In this document: positions 1-11,253 of the stretch, piece by piece
How positions within the stretch are numbered: position 1 is the stretch's first letter
How the letters are laid out: every line of letters starts with the position of its first letter
DNA from: Angiostrongylus vasorum
Lineage: Eukaryota > Nematoda > Chromadorea > Rhabditida > Metastrongylidae
Assembly: GCA_018806985.1 (NCBI GenBank)
Contig: JADANN010000364.1
Coordinates: 6,131,001 to 6,195,000, forward strand
Length of the DNA: 64,000 nucleotides
Direction of reading: 5' to 3'
Translations under genes and position numbers: made by a program
The notes under the pieces: generated by a model
The model's input: only the letters and a program-made list of their open reading frames with translations
Told to the model about the DNA's origin: nothing
Database searches by the model: none

Positions 1-533
1 GTCCAGTGTTCTGTCAATCCTATTTATGATGACTGGAGTAGAAAGTTTGTGGACGAAAGACAGTAAGCAGATTGGACGATAGTTGCCGATATCGTGTGGG
101 TCACCATCCTTGAAGAATAACGCGGTCTTGCTAGTCTTCCACTGGGTAGGGACCTTGCATTCGGACAGCTAACGAGTGAAGAGCCGATCCAGTGTTTACG
201 AGGACTGGCGGAAGATTCTTCAGGTGTTCGGAACTTATCCTGTCGGGAACTGGTACTGTTCGATTCTTCATCGACCAAATAGCATTTCGAATTTCGAGAA
301 GGAGAATGGGTGCTGCGACATATCCTTTCCCTTTATTTCATATTAGGAAACGAGGACCTGGCCATTCAAGAAATCTGAGTACTATTTGTGAATGATCTTC
401 TCCGTTGCCTTTCAGGACGCTGCAACTATTCCGTCTGGGCGTCGACGTGCAATCGTCTTGCTTTGCGAATGCTTTTTCTCGGCCTCTGCAGCTTCGACCA
501 TAACAGCCGCTGTTCTCTTTATAAGATCTTCTT

Positions 534-1184
534 TTATCGTCGGTCTGATTGTTTTCTATGTTCGGACGTTAGTTCGTGCGATTTCATGCTGGCGTAACAG
601 CTCAAGTGTTTCCGGAAACGGACGTCTCTTGGTGACTTTCGAACAATCAGCTTTCTAGCGCTGACGTGAAAATGTTGAATGAGCCGATCGCATTCTTCGT
701 CGGTGTTGTCGACAACGGCATTTCCCCAACAGCCGACTAATGAATTGAATAACCCAGTTTGCGGTGTTTCTGGGACTTCGGTTTTTGAATTTAGAGGCTT
801 TTTTCTCCTTTCTGCGAGAAAGAGAATCTTGCACGAAGGAGGCGATGGTCTGGTCCCGTGTAGAATTTTGGGACAAAAGCGACATCGACAAGGCAAAAAC
901 CTTCGGTTTACTATGATGTGGTCTATTTCGTTTTGGTACTCTCCACTGGGAGATCCCCACGTCCAGCGTTGAGGGTGGTGCTTCTGGAATTGCAAGTTAG
1001 CATTGATGGTTTTGGTCGTCATGATAAACTCAGACAGCCGCTCACTCTGCTTGTTACAGTCCAATCCGTGGGTCCGAATGTGAAGTTCTTCACACGTTCT
1101 TCTTGTTCCAATCTTGACGTTGAAATCTCCAACGATGACCTTGAAGAATATATGGTGTTCTCTGTAGAACTTCTCTAAACTCAC
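534..1184 (-). pseudogene. RTE endonuclease C-terminal part and linker
   Basis: This continues the endonuclease. It has VGDFNVKIG (the conserved GDFN block), [21 protein letters not shown], a RWTWGSP block and NEIDHIIVNRRF, where the usual SDH motif follows. After IIVNRRF the text drifts and the linker toward the RT (LIVRKSPRDVRFRKHL and beyond) is partly out of frame. It shares family identity with 1199-1590 and is one decayed gene, not a separate one. Confidence 0.8.
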
Positions 1185-1198
1185 ATAGAATGTTTCGA

Positions 1199-1590
1199 CT
1201 ACTTCTCGTCATAGTTTGATGTCGGCGCGTAAACCTCGAAGATTGTCAAAGCCGGTATTGATCCACATCTCTTCAATCGTAAACGTCCGACTCGGGTTGT
1301 TAGTTGTTCGAATGAATCAATGTTCATGGACAAACTCGTGTTTACGACAACACTGACGTCGCCGACTCCTCCACTGTCGCTTGTTCCGAGAAACAGTTCT
1401 TCTCTGGTATCATAGACGGTGTTGAATGGGTGGCGTCGTCTCGTCTCGGCCAGGCGGATGACGTCGTCCCTTATCCTTCTTGCTTCCATGAGCAAGTCTT
1501 CTATCGAGGACATGGATGCAAGTGTGTGTGTATTGTAGGTACAGATCGTCAGCTTAGTTCTTTGCGATTTACGCAGCTTAGAATGGCTCT
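1199..1590 (-). pseudogene. RTE endonuclease (APE/EEP fold), N-terminal part
   Basis: The frame begins upstream of the Met at 1513 ([12 protein letters not shown] lies just before it) and runs to 1199. It carries the metal- and substrate-binding N-terminal half of an exonuclease-endonuclease-phosphatase fold: the ETRRR motif (the conserved Glu), a [12 protein letters not shown] block and the VYAPTSNYDEK block. It ends at a stop near 1199 and the homologous reading continues in another frame at 1184, so one small indel separates the two halves. Confidence 0.8.
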
Positions 1591-1904
1591 AAGATTTTTA
1601 GCAGCCTCTCCGTATTCGTCTTACCCAACACTGCCGAATAGGGGACTCTTTCGGGATCAAGGGAATGAGGCCCATTTCTTTTTACTGTTTTTAGCTTCTT
1701 GATATCCATTTATAGCTTGCTGGGCTCTGAACGTGGTGGATGGGTACATCCACGAGTAACTTGCCATTCTTTTCCCAGAGTGGACATGGAGCTTATTTGT
1801 TGCACGCGACTCCTAACCTCTTGCCATAAACTTTCTTTTCACTTGATTGCAGGTTTTTGGCCGAACTGACTTTTAGAATACAATCCGGATTAACTAAAGC
1901 GCAC

Positions 1905-2110
1905 CCACACACGCATGTATGAATAAGCCTCGTAAATACAGAGAATAGCGCCAAATTGGCGCAACAGAAACAGGGAGTCCATCGCTTGTATCCACCTGCG
2001 TCTCAGAAAAACAAAAGGTCGCTTTTGGTCCGTGATTTACGCTCTATCCTCCACCTGGGGACGCACCACATATCCTCGCGACTAACCGGCTCGAGATCCC
2101 TCATATGTGG
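1905..2110 (-). repeat. RTE 5' leader, repeated at 14850-15015
   Basis: The stretch from the CACACACGCATG region through the segment reading AAAAGGTCGCTTTTGGT to the CGCGACTAAC end recurs in opposite orientation at about 14850-15015. Here it sits directly upstream of the RTE coding region, so I take it as the element's 5' leader. Coordinates are approximate. Confidence 0.55.
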
Positions 2111-3470
2111 GGGGTCCGTGGTCGTCCTAAGTACGTGATGTAAAGAATGAGCTTGATGAGGGAGATCGATGGTATGTGTACATATCTAATTCCAATTTCT
2201 TGCAGCAATACAGAAGGTTAGGAAATGATTGTTGAAAAAAATACAGATGGATTCTCTACAATTTTCGACGTTTCGACCAATGAATACCACTAGTAGTGTT
2301 CAAAAACATCTCTGAAGTAGGGCATGCATAATTTGATCCGATTCCCCCACGATGATGTAATGATATCACAATTTATAGCAACCATTCTCCAGAATAGTTT
2401 ACTATTCCTTTACTTCAATACACACAGCGCTAATCCAATCAAGTGTTTCAGATGAGTGGCGCTTTAGCATTGCGAACTAAAGGGCGGACCAACAACGCAA
2501 GCAGGAGGTCCCAGCCCGAAAAGCGGCGAGAACCGTATGGTATACACGTGGCACTGGCAATTCAGCGGGAGACTGGCAAGGCTTGCTGCATCGCCCCTCC
2601 TCTCCCCCGCGCGGTGGTGAGGGCAGTCCTTACAACACCGCCTTAGTTTGTCGTCTTTGTTAATCCGTATCATTGTTGTTCATTGTTGTCTGGTTTCATT
2701 ATCGTATTACCTTCCACTCTTTGAACTAGCAGTCGATCTTTGCGATATCATAATTGGGTTCGTGGTGCGTGGTCAGCGGAACGAGGCATGCCCATGGGAT
2801 TTCTGCCTGATCCGCACTGGTGGGCACGTGACCATCCATACACCCATTATACACGATGTAGGTGTAAGGCCGCTGACATAGCATATTATTGCACTATGAC
2901 CCCTGCTGGCACAAGTCACATATCATATAATCACCTGTGGTTACACCCGCCAGTGCAAAACTTTTCAGAGCCGGCACAGTGTCGTCATTGCACCTTCATG
3001 TCGCTTGATCCGTACCCAGCAGCCAATTGTTGATATCACTCCTCATTTAGCACTTTATTGATGTTCATTGATCTTGTCGATGCGCATCTGCCTTAGTACA
3101 TGCTTATTGGTTCTCTACTCCTCTTCCCTGGTTGCGCATGTGGCTCATTGATCCGGTCTGACCATGATCACGTAAGGTCTTGCGGCTACTGCCCAGGTCA
3201 TCTGTACTTTGCTCCCTCTGTGTTGCTCATTCTGCCCGCCTGTGCCTAACGCACTATCTCACAGCCGCCCCACCGGCCACTGATGGTGTGGACGTGGCAT
3301 CCCCCCATGGCTGTCAAGTCGTTGTATTGTGATATCGTCATTGTTGTAATTATCGTTGCACTGGTTTTTATAGTAATATTCCAATACTATTGCCTCTTGG
3401 GTTATTTTGTCCCCGTGGTCTTCTGGCGTTACTATTACGTTATTATTGTGTTGTAAATATTATTGTTACG
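2111..3470. other. Unassigned sequence
   Basis: No conserved coding motif, RNA gene or repeat family was recognised. A GC-rich patch at about 2450-2645 is open on both strands, but neither reading resembles a protein I know. The short frames in 2648-3033 look like chance. Confidence 0.4.
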
Positions 3471-3476
3471 TATATG

Positions 3477-3514
3477 CAGGCAAGCATTCTACCACTGAGC
3501 CACTAGTGCTTGTC
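3477..3514 (-). pseudogene. tRNA-Gly-like 5' half
   Basis: On the minus strand the segment reads like the first half of a tRNA-Gly: an acceptor-like start, the box A block TGGCTCAGTGGTAGAATGC, then TTGCCTGC leading into the anticodon stem. The sequence then turns AT-rich, with no T-arm or box B. A complete tRNA is excluded, so this is a truncated tRNA gene or the head of a retroposed fragment. Confidence 0.55.
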
Positions 3515-3552
3515 TTCACCACTAGAAGATTATCAGGCTCTACGAGCACCAT

Positions 3553-3936
3553 ATAAACGCCCTCATCAGTTGCAAGTTCATTTCATTCTAGCTGACTGAA
3601 CAGCGCAAAAGGCTTGTATTCCTCCTTGTCTTAGCTTTGAAGGTAAGCATGTACTTTTTCAGTGCCCATAACTGTCCTTTGTTCCAAAGCATTCTCCATT
3701 CGCTGTATCTTCTTGCGCGCATGACAATATTCAGCTATACTAGTTCTCATTCTCAGATTCTTTTGCATCATGAGCGACAGAACGAGCAACGTCCATCCAG
3801 TTTGATGAACTTGCTATCGAGGAATCAAACGTCATCTTCTATGTTGATGGTAAAGAGACGTTTAAGAACTGGGGCATTGATAGAGGCAATACCCCATGTT
3901 ATTCCAGTCGGGCGAGTCTTGGATTCAGTGCTTAGG
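3553..3936 (+). CDS. Possible first exons of an unrecognised gene
   Basis: A TATAAA lies at about 3554 and a good donor (GAAG|GTAAGC) at about 3640. The acceptor CATTCTCAG at about 3755 is followed by an ATG (MSDRTSNVHP). One base out of that frame a coding-like stretch follows (FDELAIEESNVIFYVDGKE, then FKNWGIDRGNTPCYSS) up to about 3934. Joining them needs a one-base frame change, the same kind seen in the ammonium transporter below. I do not recognise the product. It could also be part of an unknown transposon. Confidence 0.3.
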
Positions 3937-4467
3937 TATCACTTGGAACCAATCTTTATTGTTCATTGCTTCATTTATTTGCACTTGCGCTTCCTACATT
4001 TAGTTGTGTTGTGTTATTCCCAGTAAGTTTTCAGTTAGCCACAGTCGGATTTGTGTATTCTGGAAGCTGCAGAATCAACATGTGTATTCTGCCTCAAAGA
4101 GTTGGTATTTGAGAAGGAGAACTATCTTTGATAGGCTCTAATGAGTTTACTTAACGTCGAATACTTTTTTTAAACGTTATATCTCTTTAGGGAATAACAT
4201 CGATCACACGCTAAGAACTGCAATTTCGTTGAGATTATTAAGATTAATGAAGAAGTAGGGCCACCTAGGTGCTTTACAAGTGAGCTTTCCTATATTCTAG
4301 CAAATTTTCATTATTCTTAAGTAATATTGTGTTTTCAGAGAGAGTCCGCAATTACAACGGCTGAAGATTTTTTGAAAGGGCACCTAGAGAAATTGTACAA
4401 ATGTACAACAAAGCTATGAGATCGACTAGGCAGTCTTATTTTATAAGAGCGGACATTGTCATTAACA

Positions 4468-4580
4468 AAGGATAGGAGATAAAGCGTTCGATTTTGATCA
4501 ATTTCTGAGGGATGCGCCATGCATTCGACTTCATTAAGCATCGTTGGAGGTGACTGAATGCATATCTGGTCCATAGAAAG
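4468..4580 (-). repeat. S1 SINE, tail fragment
   Basis: Only the non-tRNA part of S1 is present: the 3' end (ATAAAGC..TTGATCAA), the GATGCGCCATGCATTCGAC block and the GGAGGTGACTGAATGCAT block. The tRNA-like head is missing, so this copy is 5'-truncated. Confidence 0.7.
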
Positions 4581-4621
4581 ACCTGGATTGACCTGGCAAT
4601 ATATCAAGCCAGCATGCATTC

Positions 4622-4735
4622 ATTTATAAGCTAATACAACGTTGATAAACAACGTTATTCGGCCGATGTATTCGTCTTCCTCAGAGCCAATGATCCGAGT
4701 CGATATCCATAGCTCTTCATACACTCTATGTGGCA
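4622..4735 (-). repeat. PLE terminal fragment with decayed hammerhead-like motif
   Basis: On the minus strand, TTGGCTCTGAGGAAGACGAA precedes CGGCCGAATAACG. The layout matches the other PLE termini in this window, but the GAAAC and GTC part of the ribozyme core is deleted. Confidence 0.45.
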
Positions 4736-4768
4736 TCTTCACCTTCGTATTGAATCATATCTTCTTCA

Positions 4769-4853
4769 GTTTATCATCACTCGAACGAGACAACTTCACC
4801 TGACGATGCTGTTTTAGGCAATACGGCTGTTGTTGATGTGATTGTGCGTGTAG
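4769..4853 (+). CDS. Possible internal exon, unrecognised product
   Basis: A strong acceptor (TCTTCTTCAG) and a strong donor (GTGTA|GTAAGT) bracket 85 bases open in one frame (YHHSNETTSPDDAVLG, then NTAVVDVIVRV). It lies downstream of, and on the same strand as, the exon candidate at 3553-3936 and may belong with it. No family recognised. Acceptor and donor together are better than chance, but there is no support from similarity. Confidence 0.35.
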
Positions 4854-4939
4854 TAAGTATTCCTCAAATACTTCCTATTTTCTATATTACCGTATATCTC
4901 CCATGTTAACCATGCTTACTGCTGGCCACATCAATCCTT

Positions 4940-5180
4940 GCCTTCTATGCTTTGTACCGCTTTCACATAAACACTATGTATAAGCCTTTGTACCATTTCC
5001 ACATGTGGTTTCTGCAGAAGCTTTGTACAAGCTATTCCTTCTCTTTTATACGAACTTTTTACATAAGCCTATGTGTCGCTTTTCAGATGAACTTTCCGTG
5101 TGAGCAACTGCTCTCTTTCACATGTACTTTCTGTATAAGCTTTTGTATAGAGTTCATGAACCTTCTGTGGAAGTAGCTCT
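4940..5180 (+). repeat. Degenerate minisatellite
   Basis: About six imperfect units of roughly 30-48 bases repeat a theme of TTTGTA, a TTTC/ACAT block and TATAAGC. Examples start near 4950, 4987, 5024 and 5066. Units have diverged in length and sequence. Confidence 0.6.
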
Positions 5181-5689
5181 ATCAGATTATACTAGCTGAG
5201 AAATTTTAGAACCTCTCTCTGAGCACTGTCTCTAGTTCTCTCTGTCAAGGCCTCACCCATTACAGAGAGGATATAAGCACTACTAGTCATTGAGGGAGTG
5301 CCGAGGTCGCAGTCCCAGCTCCAGTGCCCAATGTCTCGGCATTCCGGTGCCTCACTCTCCCAGTGTTCCCAATTTGAGTGTTTTGCACAGCTTCTTCCAA
5401 GTGTTCACTCATCCTTATCCCAATTTCGCCCCTACACGTTCGCTCAACTAGCAATCGTCAGAATGTGTATGTTGTATTGTTTTTTATTGCTATAAACAGT
5501 TATAACCTAAGCTTAAGGTTGTTCTCCGTGCCTATGTCAAAAAGCCCCGTTTGGCGAACTCATACAGAGTCGAGCACTCTACGCCGAGTTAGTAATCAAA
5601 TATTCTGTGCCGAAGACTGATCCGAAGTCTTACATTCCATTGCACCAGCTAATACGGCTCTGATTACATATGTGTCGTTCTCTTTTTCA

Positions 5690-7275
5690 GCAATCACAAG
5701 GTTGTTATTCAGCACATGCCTACTTCCGCACGCATAGAATACATACAACACAACGGTAGCCGACGTTTCGCCAGTATCGCCTTCTTTCCGGAGCCTGGAA
5801 GGTCACACTGATATGTAATTTACTAGCTCAAAGCTTCAACAGCAAAAACAGAAAGATGAAAACCTGAACGATAAATACGCGATCTGCAGCTTCTAGAAAA
5901 ATCCACTGCTTTTTTTTACACCTGTTCTTCACCTAGGAAGAACAGCCGCTTATAGTCTCATATGGCTAATGACTCCACCACACCTCATAAAAAAGCAATT
6001 CTGAGATGCGGGGCTGGACCACATGTTATCTCTGGGCATTCTTCCCTGCTATTCATTTTCGGGTTCTTGGCATTTATCTTAAAGGCCTCAGGAAGATCGC
6101 GCGTTGGAGTCTTGGCATATTGTGCGAGGACAGTGATTCTTGTATTAAAATCGTCTCCGCTATGCTTTAGTATCCTATGCCATCTAAGTGTTCATTTACG
6201 CGGATACATAATGATATACCTTTTTCACCAGTACGTTCATCTCCGCAAGCAACGAGAGAGATTAGCTGTATCATACCTGAACTCATGCAGTCACCGTACC
6301 TGATATAAGGGCAAATTACGCAATTCTGTGTTCCGCATAGACGGTCGTATACGCGGTTACGAACTAACTGAAGACGAATAGTATCCCGGTGTTATTTAGA
6401 TTACCGATTTCGATTACTCTAGACCTGCCCTTCTTAAGCATAGCTTTATCGCTACACTTATTTCATAGCTAGTAAAGTGGCAAGATAAACGGGATTTTGT
6501 TTCGGACAATGCGTGCATTTTTGGGCTTCGCTCTCCTTCTAAACTTACCTGGTGAATTGCTATTTCGTAACCACTGGAAATGCCTATTAGCCGAGCCAAG
6601 TCCCACGATTCTTGCCTTAGTTTCCTATTTGTGTACGCAGAGGTAGCTAGCTGTTCGAGACATGTTTGTCGTAAATGCCCTCCTCGTGCGTGAAGGGTGG
6701 TAGGAGAAAAAAATGAACCAGGATGTTTTTATTACTTATTTTTCACACCACAATGTCAACTAACAGCTATCTGATAAGGCAGTTTGAACTTTTAAGAAAT
6801 GGAAGGCAGTTCTCTTTCGGTTTTCCCCAGGAAACTTCAATGTACTCTGACTGTTCATTGAATAATTCAAAGCATTTGCTCATCTTCTCCTAAGTAGAGA
6901 AAATGGCAAAACAATCATCTATACATCTACATTAGACTAGCGGCCGGAGATCGATAACGATAGGGGCTTCCATTTTAGATATAAACGCAATGTTGAGACT
7001 TGGTCCTAGCAGCTGTCCCATTGTCAACCCACTCATTTGCGCATAATATTTCCCAAGCCACTTTAAAAAGCGAGCCGATTAAGCAGTTCTTTACGAGAGC
7101 CATAAGCTGCTGAATAGACCACAAGAAGGTCGAGGACGACTTTGCACTGCGGAGTCATTCGATACGTTGATGTGAAGCGCTGTAACGTCGAAGGTAGAGG
7201 AGACGCGTTCGGTAGACGTTCTAGGAACATTTGGGTGTTCATTTATATGTATCAGTTACTTCAGCTTAGCAAGAT
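5690..7275 (-). mobile_element. Penelope-like element, decayed copy
   Basis: It aligns along its length with the better copy at 26075-28395: the terminal repeat (about 5690-5840), the GIY-YIG and linker region (about 6000-6660) and the reverse-transcriptase region (about 6700-7270). Stops and frame changes occur throughout. The sequence corresponding to the RT catalytic YVDD reads roughly CRCIDDCF (Tyr lost). The element is truncated at about 7275, where an RTE 3' fragment abuts it. Confidence 0.8.
5758..5795 (-). ncRNA. Hammerhead-ribozyme-like motif, degenerate
   Basis: On the minus strand, stem I arms (AGGCT / GGCT) flank a core whose GAAAC and GTC parts are intact. The CUGANGA part is disrupted by an insertion (CCGGAAAGA) and stem II (GGC..GGC) no longer pairs. 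It occupies the same position in the PLE terminal repeat as the intact motif at 26149-26184. Confidence 0.5.
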
Positions 7276-7279
7276 CAAA

Positions 7280-7450
7280 TCAGTGCTAGCTAAGGTCAAA
7301 CCCCAATGGGTCAAATATAACTCTCGTTTTACTACTCGATTAAATAGGACCTATAAAGCTGCTTTGGCGTGCTACAAAGACGGTTTGAGATTTTGCTACT
7401 CGTTTAAGTCACTCAAAGATCAGTAAAAACACAGATGACACAGGTGAATC
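7280..7450 (+). mobile_element. RTE 3'-end fragment
   Basis: The last part (about 7370-7445) matches the extreme 3' end of the RTE copy at 12340-12440: TTTAAGTCACTCAAAGATCA and then an ACAGATGACACAGGTGA-type tail. The preceding open frame (ending in YSFKSLKDQ) corresponds to the end of the RT protein with much divergence. Confidence 0.55.
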
Positions 7451-7789
7451 TCCTTAAAAAACGAGTTTACCAATCCCCCTCTCTCCATTATTTTTTGGAT
7501 GACGCTACTAAGATGTTTGAGATCTCTGCTGTTCCCTGAGGGGTATTCACACTAGCGCTGTTTCCATTGCATGAGCTCAGCCCACTGTTGCTCAGTTCAA
7601 AGCTTTCGGAGGAAGCAACGTGGAAGTAACAGCCTATATACAAGTACTTTCGCGGCCACGACCTTGATGTTCATAATTTGTAAGAGGGCCTGATTTATCA
7701 GGTAGGAAAAGCTCATTTCTTGAATCGCTTGCCCGTTGATCAAAGGAGAAAAGCTCATGCCTTAAATCCTTGCAGTTGATCAAAGTATT

Positions 7790-8200
7790 ATAAAAATTTC
7801 AACCACAATGATGCTGAGATATTCGGAAAACTTGGACTCCAGGCCAGACTAAGCCGCGATAACCCTTTGCTTGGGAAAACTACAGTAGGCAGTAAATAAA
7901 AAGGTTAACATTGCGATGTCGGCCACAACCTCAGCTTAACCGCGTTCAATGCCGAATTGTACTCACCAGATTAAACCCGTTAATGGGTGATTTCTGGTGG
8001 CGCCGTTAGCTAGAAAACTAGTTGTAAGAAAGGTAAATCAAGGGCCTCAGTGGTGCAGTGGGTAACGCGCCAGCCCCCGTAAGGATAATCGTGTTTTGAT
8101 CTTCCCCAGAAGTCCAAGTTTTTGGGAATATTTCAGCATCATTGTGGTTGCCTTTCACATAATACCCTGCCATGAAAAAACTAAATTAGGGCAGTAAGTA
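7790..8200 (+). repeat. S2 SINE, two adjacent partial copies
   Basis: A body fragment (about 7795-8020) is followed by a copy with a tRNA-like head at about 8041 (box A TGGTGCAGTGGGTAACGC). After it come the S2 signature ATCATTGTGG and CACATAATACCCTGCCATGA. Box B is poorly kept. Confidence 0.65.
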
Positions 8201-8214
8201 AGAGGGTTAATATT

Positions 8215-8395
8215 GTTAACATGTACAGCTTTCAATTCACTGCTTATTATTTTTTCACAGCAGGTTACTACATGAAATGCAACGACAATGATTCTGAGAT
8301 ACTTGCTAAACTCAGACCCTAAGCCACATTGGAACCAGGGATTACACATCCCGAGGCTTATCTCCTACCAACTGCACCACTGAATCTCTTGCTTT
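8215..8395 (-). repeat. S2 SINE, inverted relative to the copy on its left
   Basis: On the minus strand a tRNA-like head begins at about 8390 (box A TGGTGCAGTTGGTAGG) and runs through box B-like GTAATCCCTGGTTCC. The S2 body (AATCATTGTCG, CATGTAGTAACCTGC) follows. With 8041-8200 it forms a tail-to-tail inverted pair. Confidence 0.65.
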
Positions 8396-8399
8396 GCTT

Positions 8400-11050
8400 T
8401 TTTCTCAGCCAGTTTTTACATAAATGCTTATATATAGGGCGAGGTGGTTATGAGAAAGTTTTAATTGTACTTGTATCCTGTTATTGCTACTCAGACAGAC
8501 GTCACAGAACCCCAAGAGAAATTGCTTCGCAGTCTCTCACAGTAGGAAATTATTCTTCAGAAAGCGCATGAAAATCTAAGATTATGTACCTACTGATTCC
8601 TGAAATAAGAACTTCAAACTTAGCATAACCCAGTAGTACCTTACTGTAACAAGAATTATTGAATAGCCTCATTATGTTTGTATTTCACAAAGCACTCTGC
8701 TGTGAGAAAAAAATAATGGGCTGTAGATAAAAAGTTATGTCATAACAATCTAAGAAGATTTTTTCAAAGCTGTTCCATATTGCTAGGGGAAATTCACTAG
8801 CAGACGAAGTTCATGCTGATATCTGCATGATTCTTTGAGAAGAGTAGCCATGGCGCTGGCAAACAAGTTTTTATTTAAGAGCCGAACCAAATAAGCATAA
8901 ACAACGAAAATTAACATTAGAAAGAAAACAATATGCTGGTTCTATTTACTCGTAAACAGCTAAGCATCCACAAATCTTTTAGATACACCAGCTTAGAAAT
9001 TTCTGAAGGCACAATAATCAGCTTATGACCCGTTCTCATAAATCCACTAAAGAAAAACCCCTCATAGTACTCGATGAAGGATCGCTGATATTTACATCCT
9101 CCTAAAACCACTGGAGTTTGTCCGTAGTATCAAGTTGATTATGGACATTAGAATGACAGGAATGTCTATTGTGGTGCAACCTTGTTGTTTTTGCTGAGTG
9201 GTGGCGGAGCTGACGAGACTGAACGCACGTCGTCATCGCCGCCTAGACTCACATCCTCAGGCGAATTTAACGTCCGAGCTGGTGGTGGTCGCACAAATTT
9301 TCCAACGGTATTGTTCCTAAAAGAAGTTTACTACCGATTATTAGTTCCCTTTGGTGATAGAATATCGTATCATGTGTCATTTATGTCCAATATCTGAGAA
9401 ATTTCGTCTGGAGATTAAATATGCGTGTTGTAGAGACTTGTTAGACGCGTTTGATAATAATGAAAAAACCTAGTTCCACTTTTCTTTTGGGATAAGCAGA
9501 GCTGACATGCAGTGTGCTGGTTAGTCGCACCTTGCAGCACTACATGTCAAATCGGTTCTTGGTTTGATACGATCGAAGTTGTCAGGATTTCCTTGCCTCT
9601 GTCGTCGACAGATTGGTGTCAGGCATGTCTGGGAAGATAGCAGTACTGATTTCATACATCGTCAGGCCTAAGTAAGTAATTTTTTAGGACAAATATTCAT
9701 TCAGTTTCCTCAAAGATGCTACGAATGGTGATGAATGCATTGTGGATCCCGCAGTAAACGATAAACGCAGAACGTTTTGTCCTCTGTCCTTTAAGAACAA
9801 AGGCCAAATCCTCTTAACAATTTCGTTGCTGGTATGGAGAAGCGCACGACGGATGCTAAGTCTGATTCACAACATGTATTTCAACAACGTGGATACTTTA
9901 ACGGATGACGTTATGCCTGTCGTTATTTGGGAAGAAGGACTGAGTGTTTAATAATTCTTTATGTAATAAATTTACGTTTCTACTGGTTCGCTTACAAGTG
10001 GAACCTCAAAGGCTTACCGTGGTGCTGAATTCGCTGCAGCTGCCATCTGACTAGTGTTAACTCGGCGATCCTCGAGCTGATGATTCCCGCTGGTATTACT
10101 GCTAGGGGTCTTCGAGGTTTGTGAGCCACGTTCGCTTTGCGGTAGTTCATCAACAGGCCTAGGTAAAACTCCATCGTCACTCAGCATTTCCAGTGATTTC
10201 GTTCTCTCACAGGAAGCTAATTCGTTGCGTTGATGTGATTTTATCCCTCTGTAATGAGTTTTATCTAAGATGGCATTAAAATGAATCTAAATCGTCCTAG
10301 TTAGGGACATTTGTTAGCCTTTTCAAGTTATGAAAGCAAAGCATTTTTTGTCAAATAGAGCAACAGAATAAATCGTTCTCGTCGAAAGTTTGTTTACCTT
10401 TGACTTTCGGATTTTAGTCGATCACCCAGAGATTGTGCTTCGATGTCACTATTTGATGGGTGTTGACTTTCTCTTCTTGGACTAAAAGAGGTGGCAGCTG
10501 CTTCAAAAATCCGTGACACCCGTCGACGATGAAGCACGCCGTTACCGGTCTGTGCTACTACAAGAATCGAAAATTATTCACTACCTTACAGTAGAGAACA
10601 ATAAGGTGCTTGGTTTAGATAATTTAGAGATCAGCGTATTATATAAAATTTGCACAAATGACTAGTGCCATTCAATTCAGTGACTAGTAAAAAAAACTCT
10701 TGGCTGACATTGAAATGTGAGTCATACTAAGTGCAAGATCTATTTCTTGTACCTTAGTCTTACATCGTAATTTTGTATCTTGTACTATTTCGTCTTCCTT
10801 TTTACTGCATATTTTCTTCCGCTGCTATATTCCACCACGTATACCTATATTTTACCTACAAAGGCTGGCCTCGGAAAAAGAGTTTGATGTCTTTCATGTG
10901 CATGATCAGCAGATTGTATTGAAGGGAGAGGGGTGGCAAGCGGTAGGGGGCGAAAGGAACTCCATGAATTTTTTGCACTGTAGGTGACATGCCGGGTTTT
11001 CTACTATGTGGTACATTATGAGACAATGCTCAACAAGCCCAACAAAAAGT
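8400..11050. other. Unassigned flank downstream of the ammonium transporter
   Basis: No recognised gene or repeat. An open frame at 9742-9951 (plus), followed by AATAAA near 9965, and the frame at 9992-10180 (minus) show no known motif or convincing splice sites. Treated as intergenic. Confidence 0.35.
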
Positions 11051-11057
11051 CTCAAAA

Positions 11058-11253
11058 TTAGTTCTTTTTTTCAGTTCTTGCCAACAAAATTTGTTTACCT
11101 CCATTGGCAGTGTTTGCTTCTTGGGAGAGGGCAGTGAAGGCCTGTTCTTCGGTCAATCGCTTTAGTCTGATTTGTTCCATTCGTTTCGCTCGGCTTTTTG
11201 ATTTTGACAGCATCTTCCACTTCGTTATCGCTTTCGTGACCGTTTGAAATGTT
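11058..11253 (-). CDS. amt: Ammonium transporter exon 14 (stop)
   Basis: The acceptor is TTTCTAG. The favoured frame encodes TFQTVTKAITKWKMLSKSKS followed by a basic Lys/Arg-rich tail and stops at 11058. The frame reached by splicing the sequence exactly as written opens NISNGHESDNEVEDAV and stops near 11096. I prefer the first by its amphipathic basic character; this is inference. Confidence 0.7.

Larger units (their letters stand above)
1..2110 (-). mobile_element. RTE-type non-LTR retrotransposon, 5' part, cut by the window edge
   Basis: Read on the minus strand, this is a leader (about 2110-1600), then an endonuclease domain (about 1580-650), then the start of the reverse-transcriptase region running off the left edge. 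RTE elements copy themselves by target-primed reverse transcription with an APE-type endonuclease and an RT. Landmarks include a start like [48 protein letters not shown] and NEIDHIIVNRRF. The frame changes near 1190 and again below 650, so this copy is inactive. I recognise it as close to RTE copies of hookworms; that is recall, not a search. Confidence 0.85.

Noticed and set aside
5298..5620. Overlapping plus frames after a GATATAAGC box
   Set aside because: Short, low-information frames with no splice context or family match; at most a promoter-like remnant of an unknown element.
8041..8120. Functional tRNA gene
   Set aside because: Box A is good but the T-arm and acceptor pairing fail, and the same head recurs with the S2 body elsewhere, so it is a SINE head.
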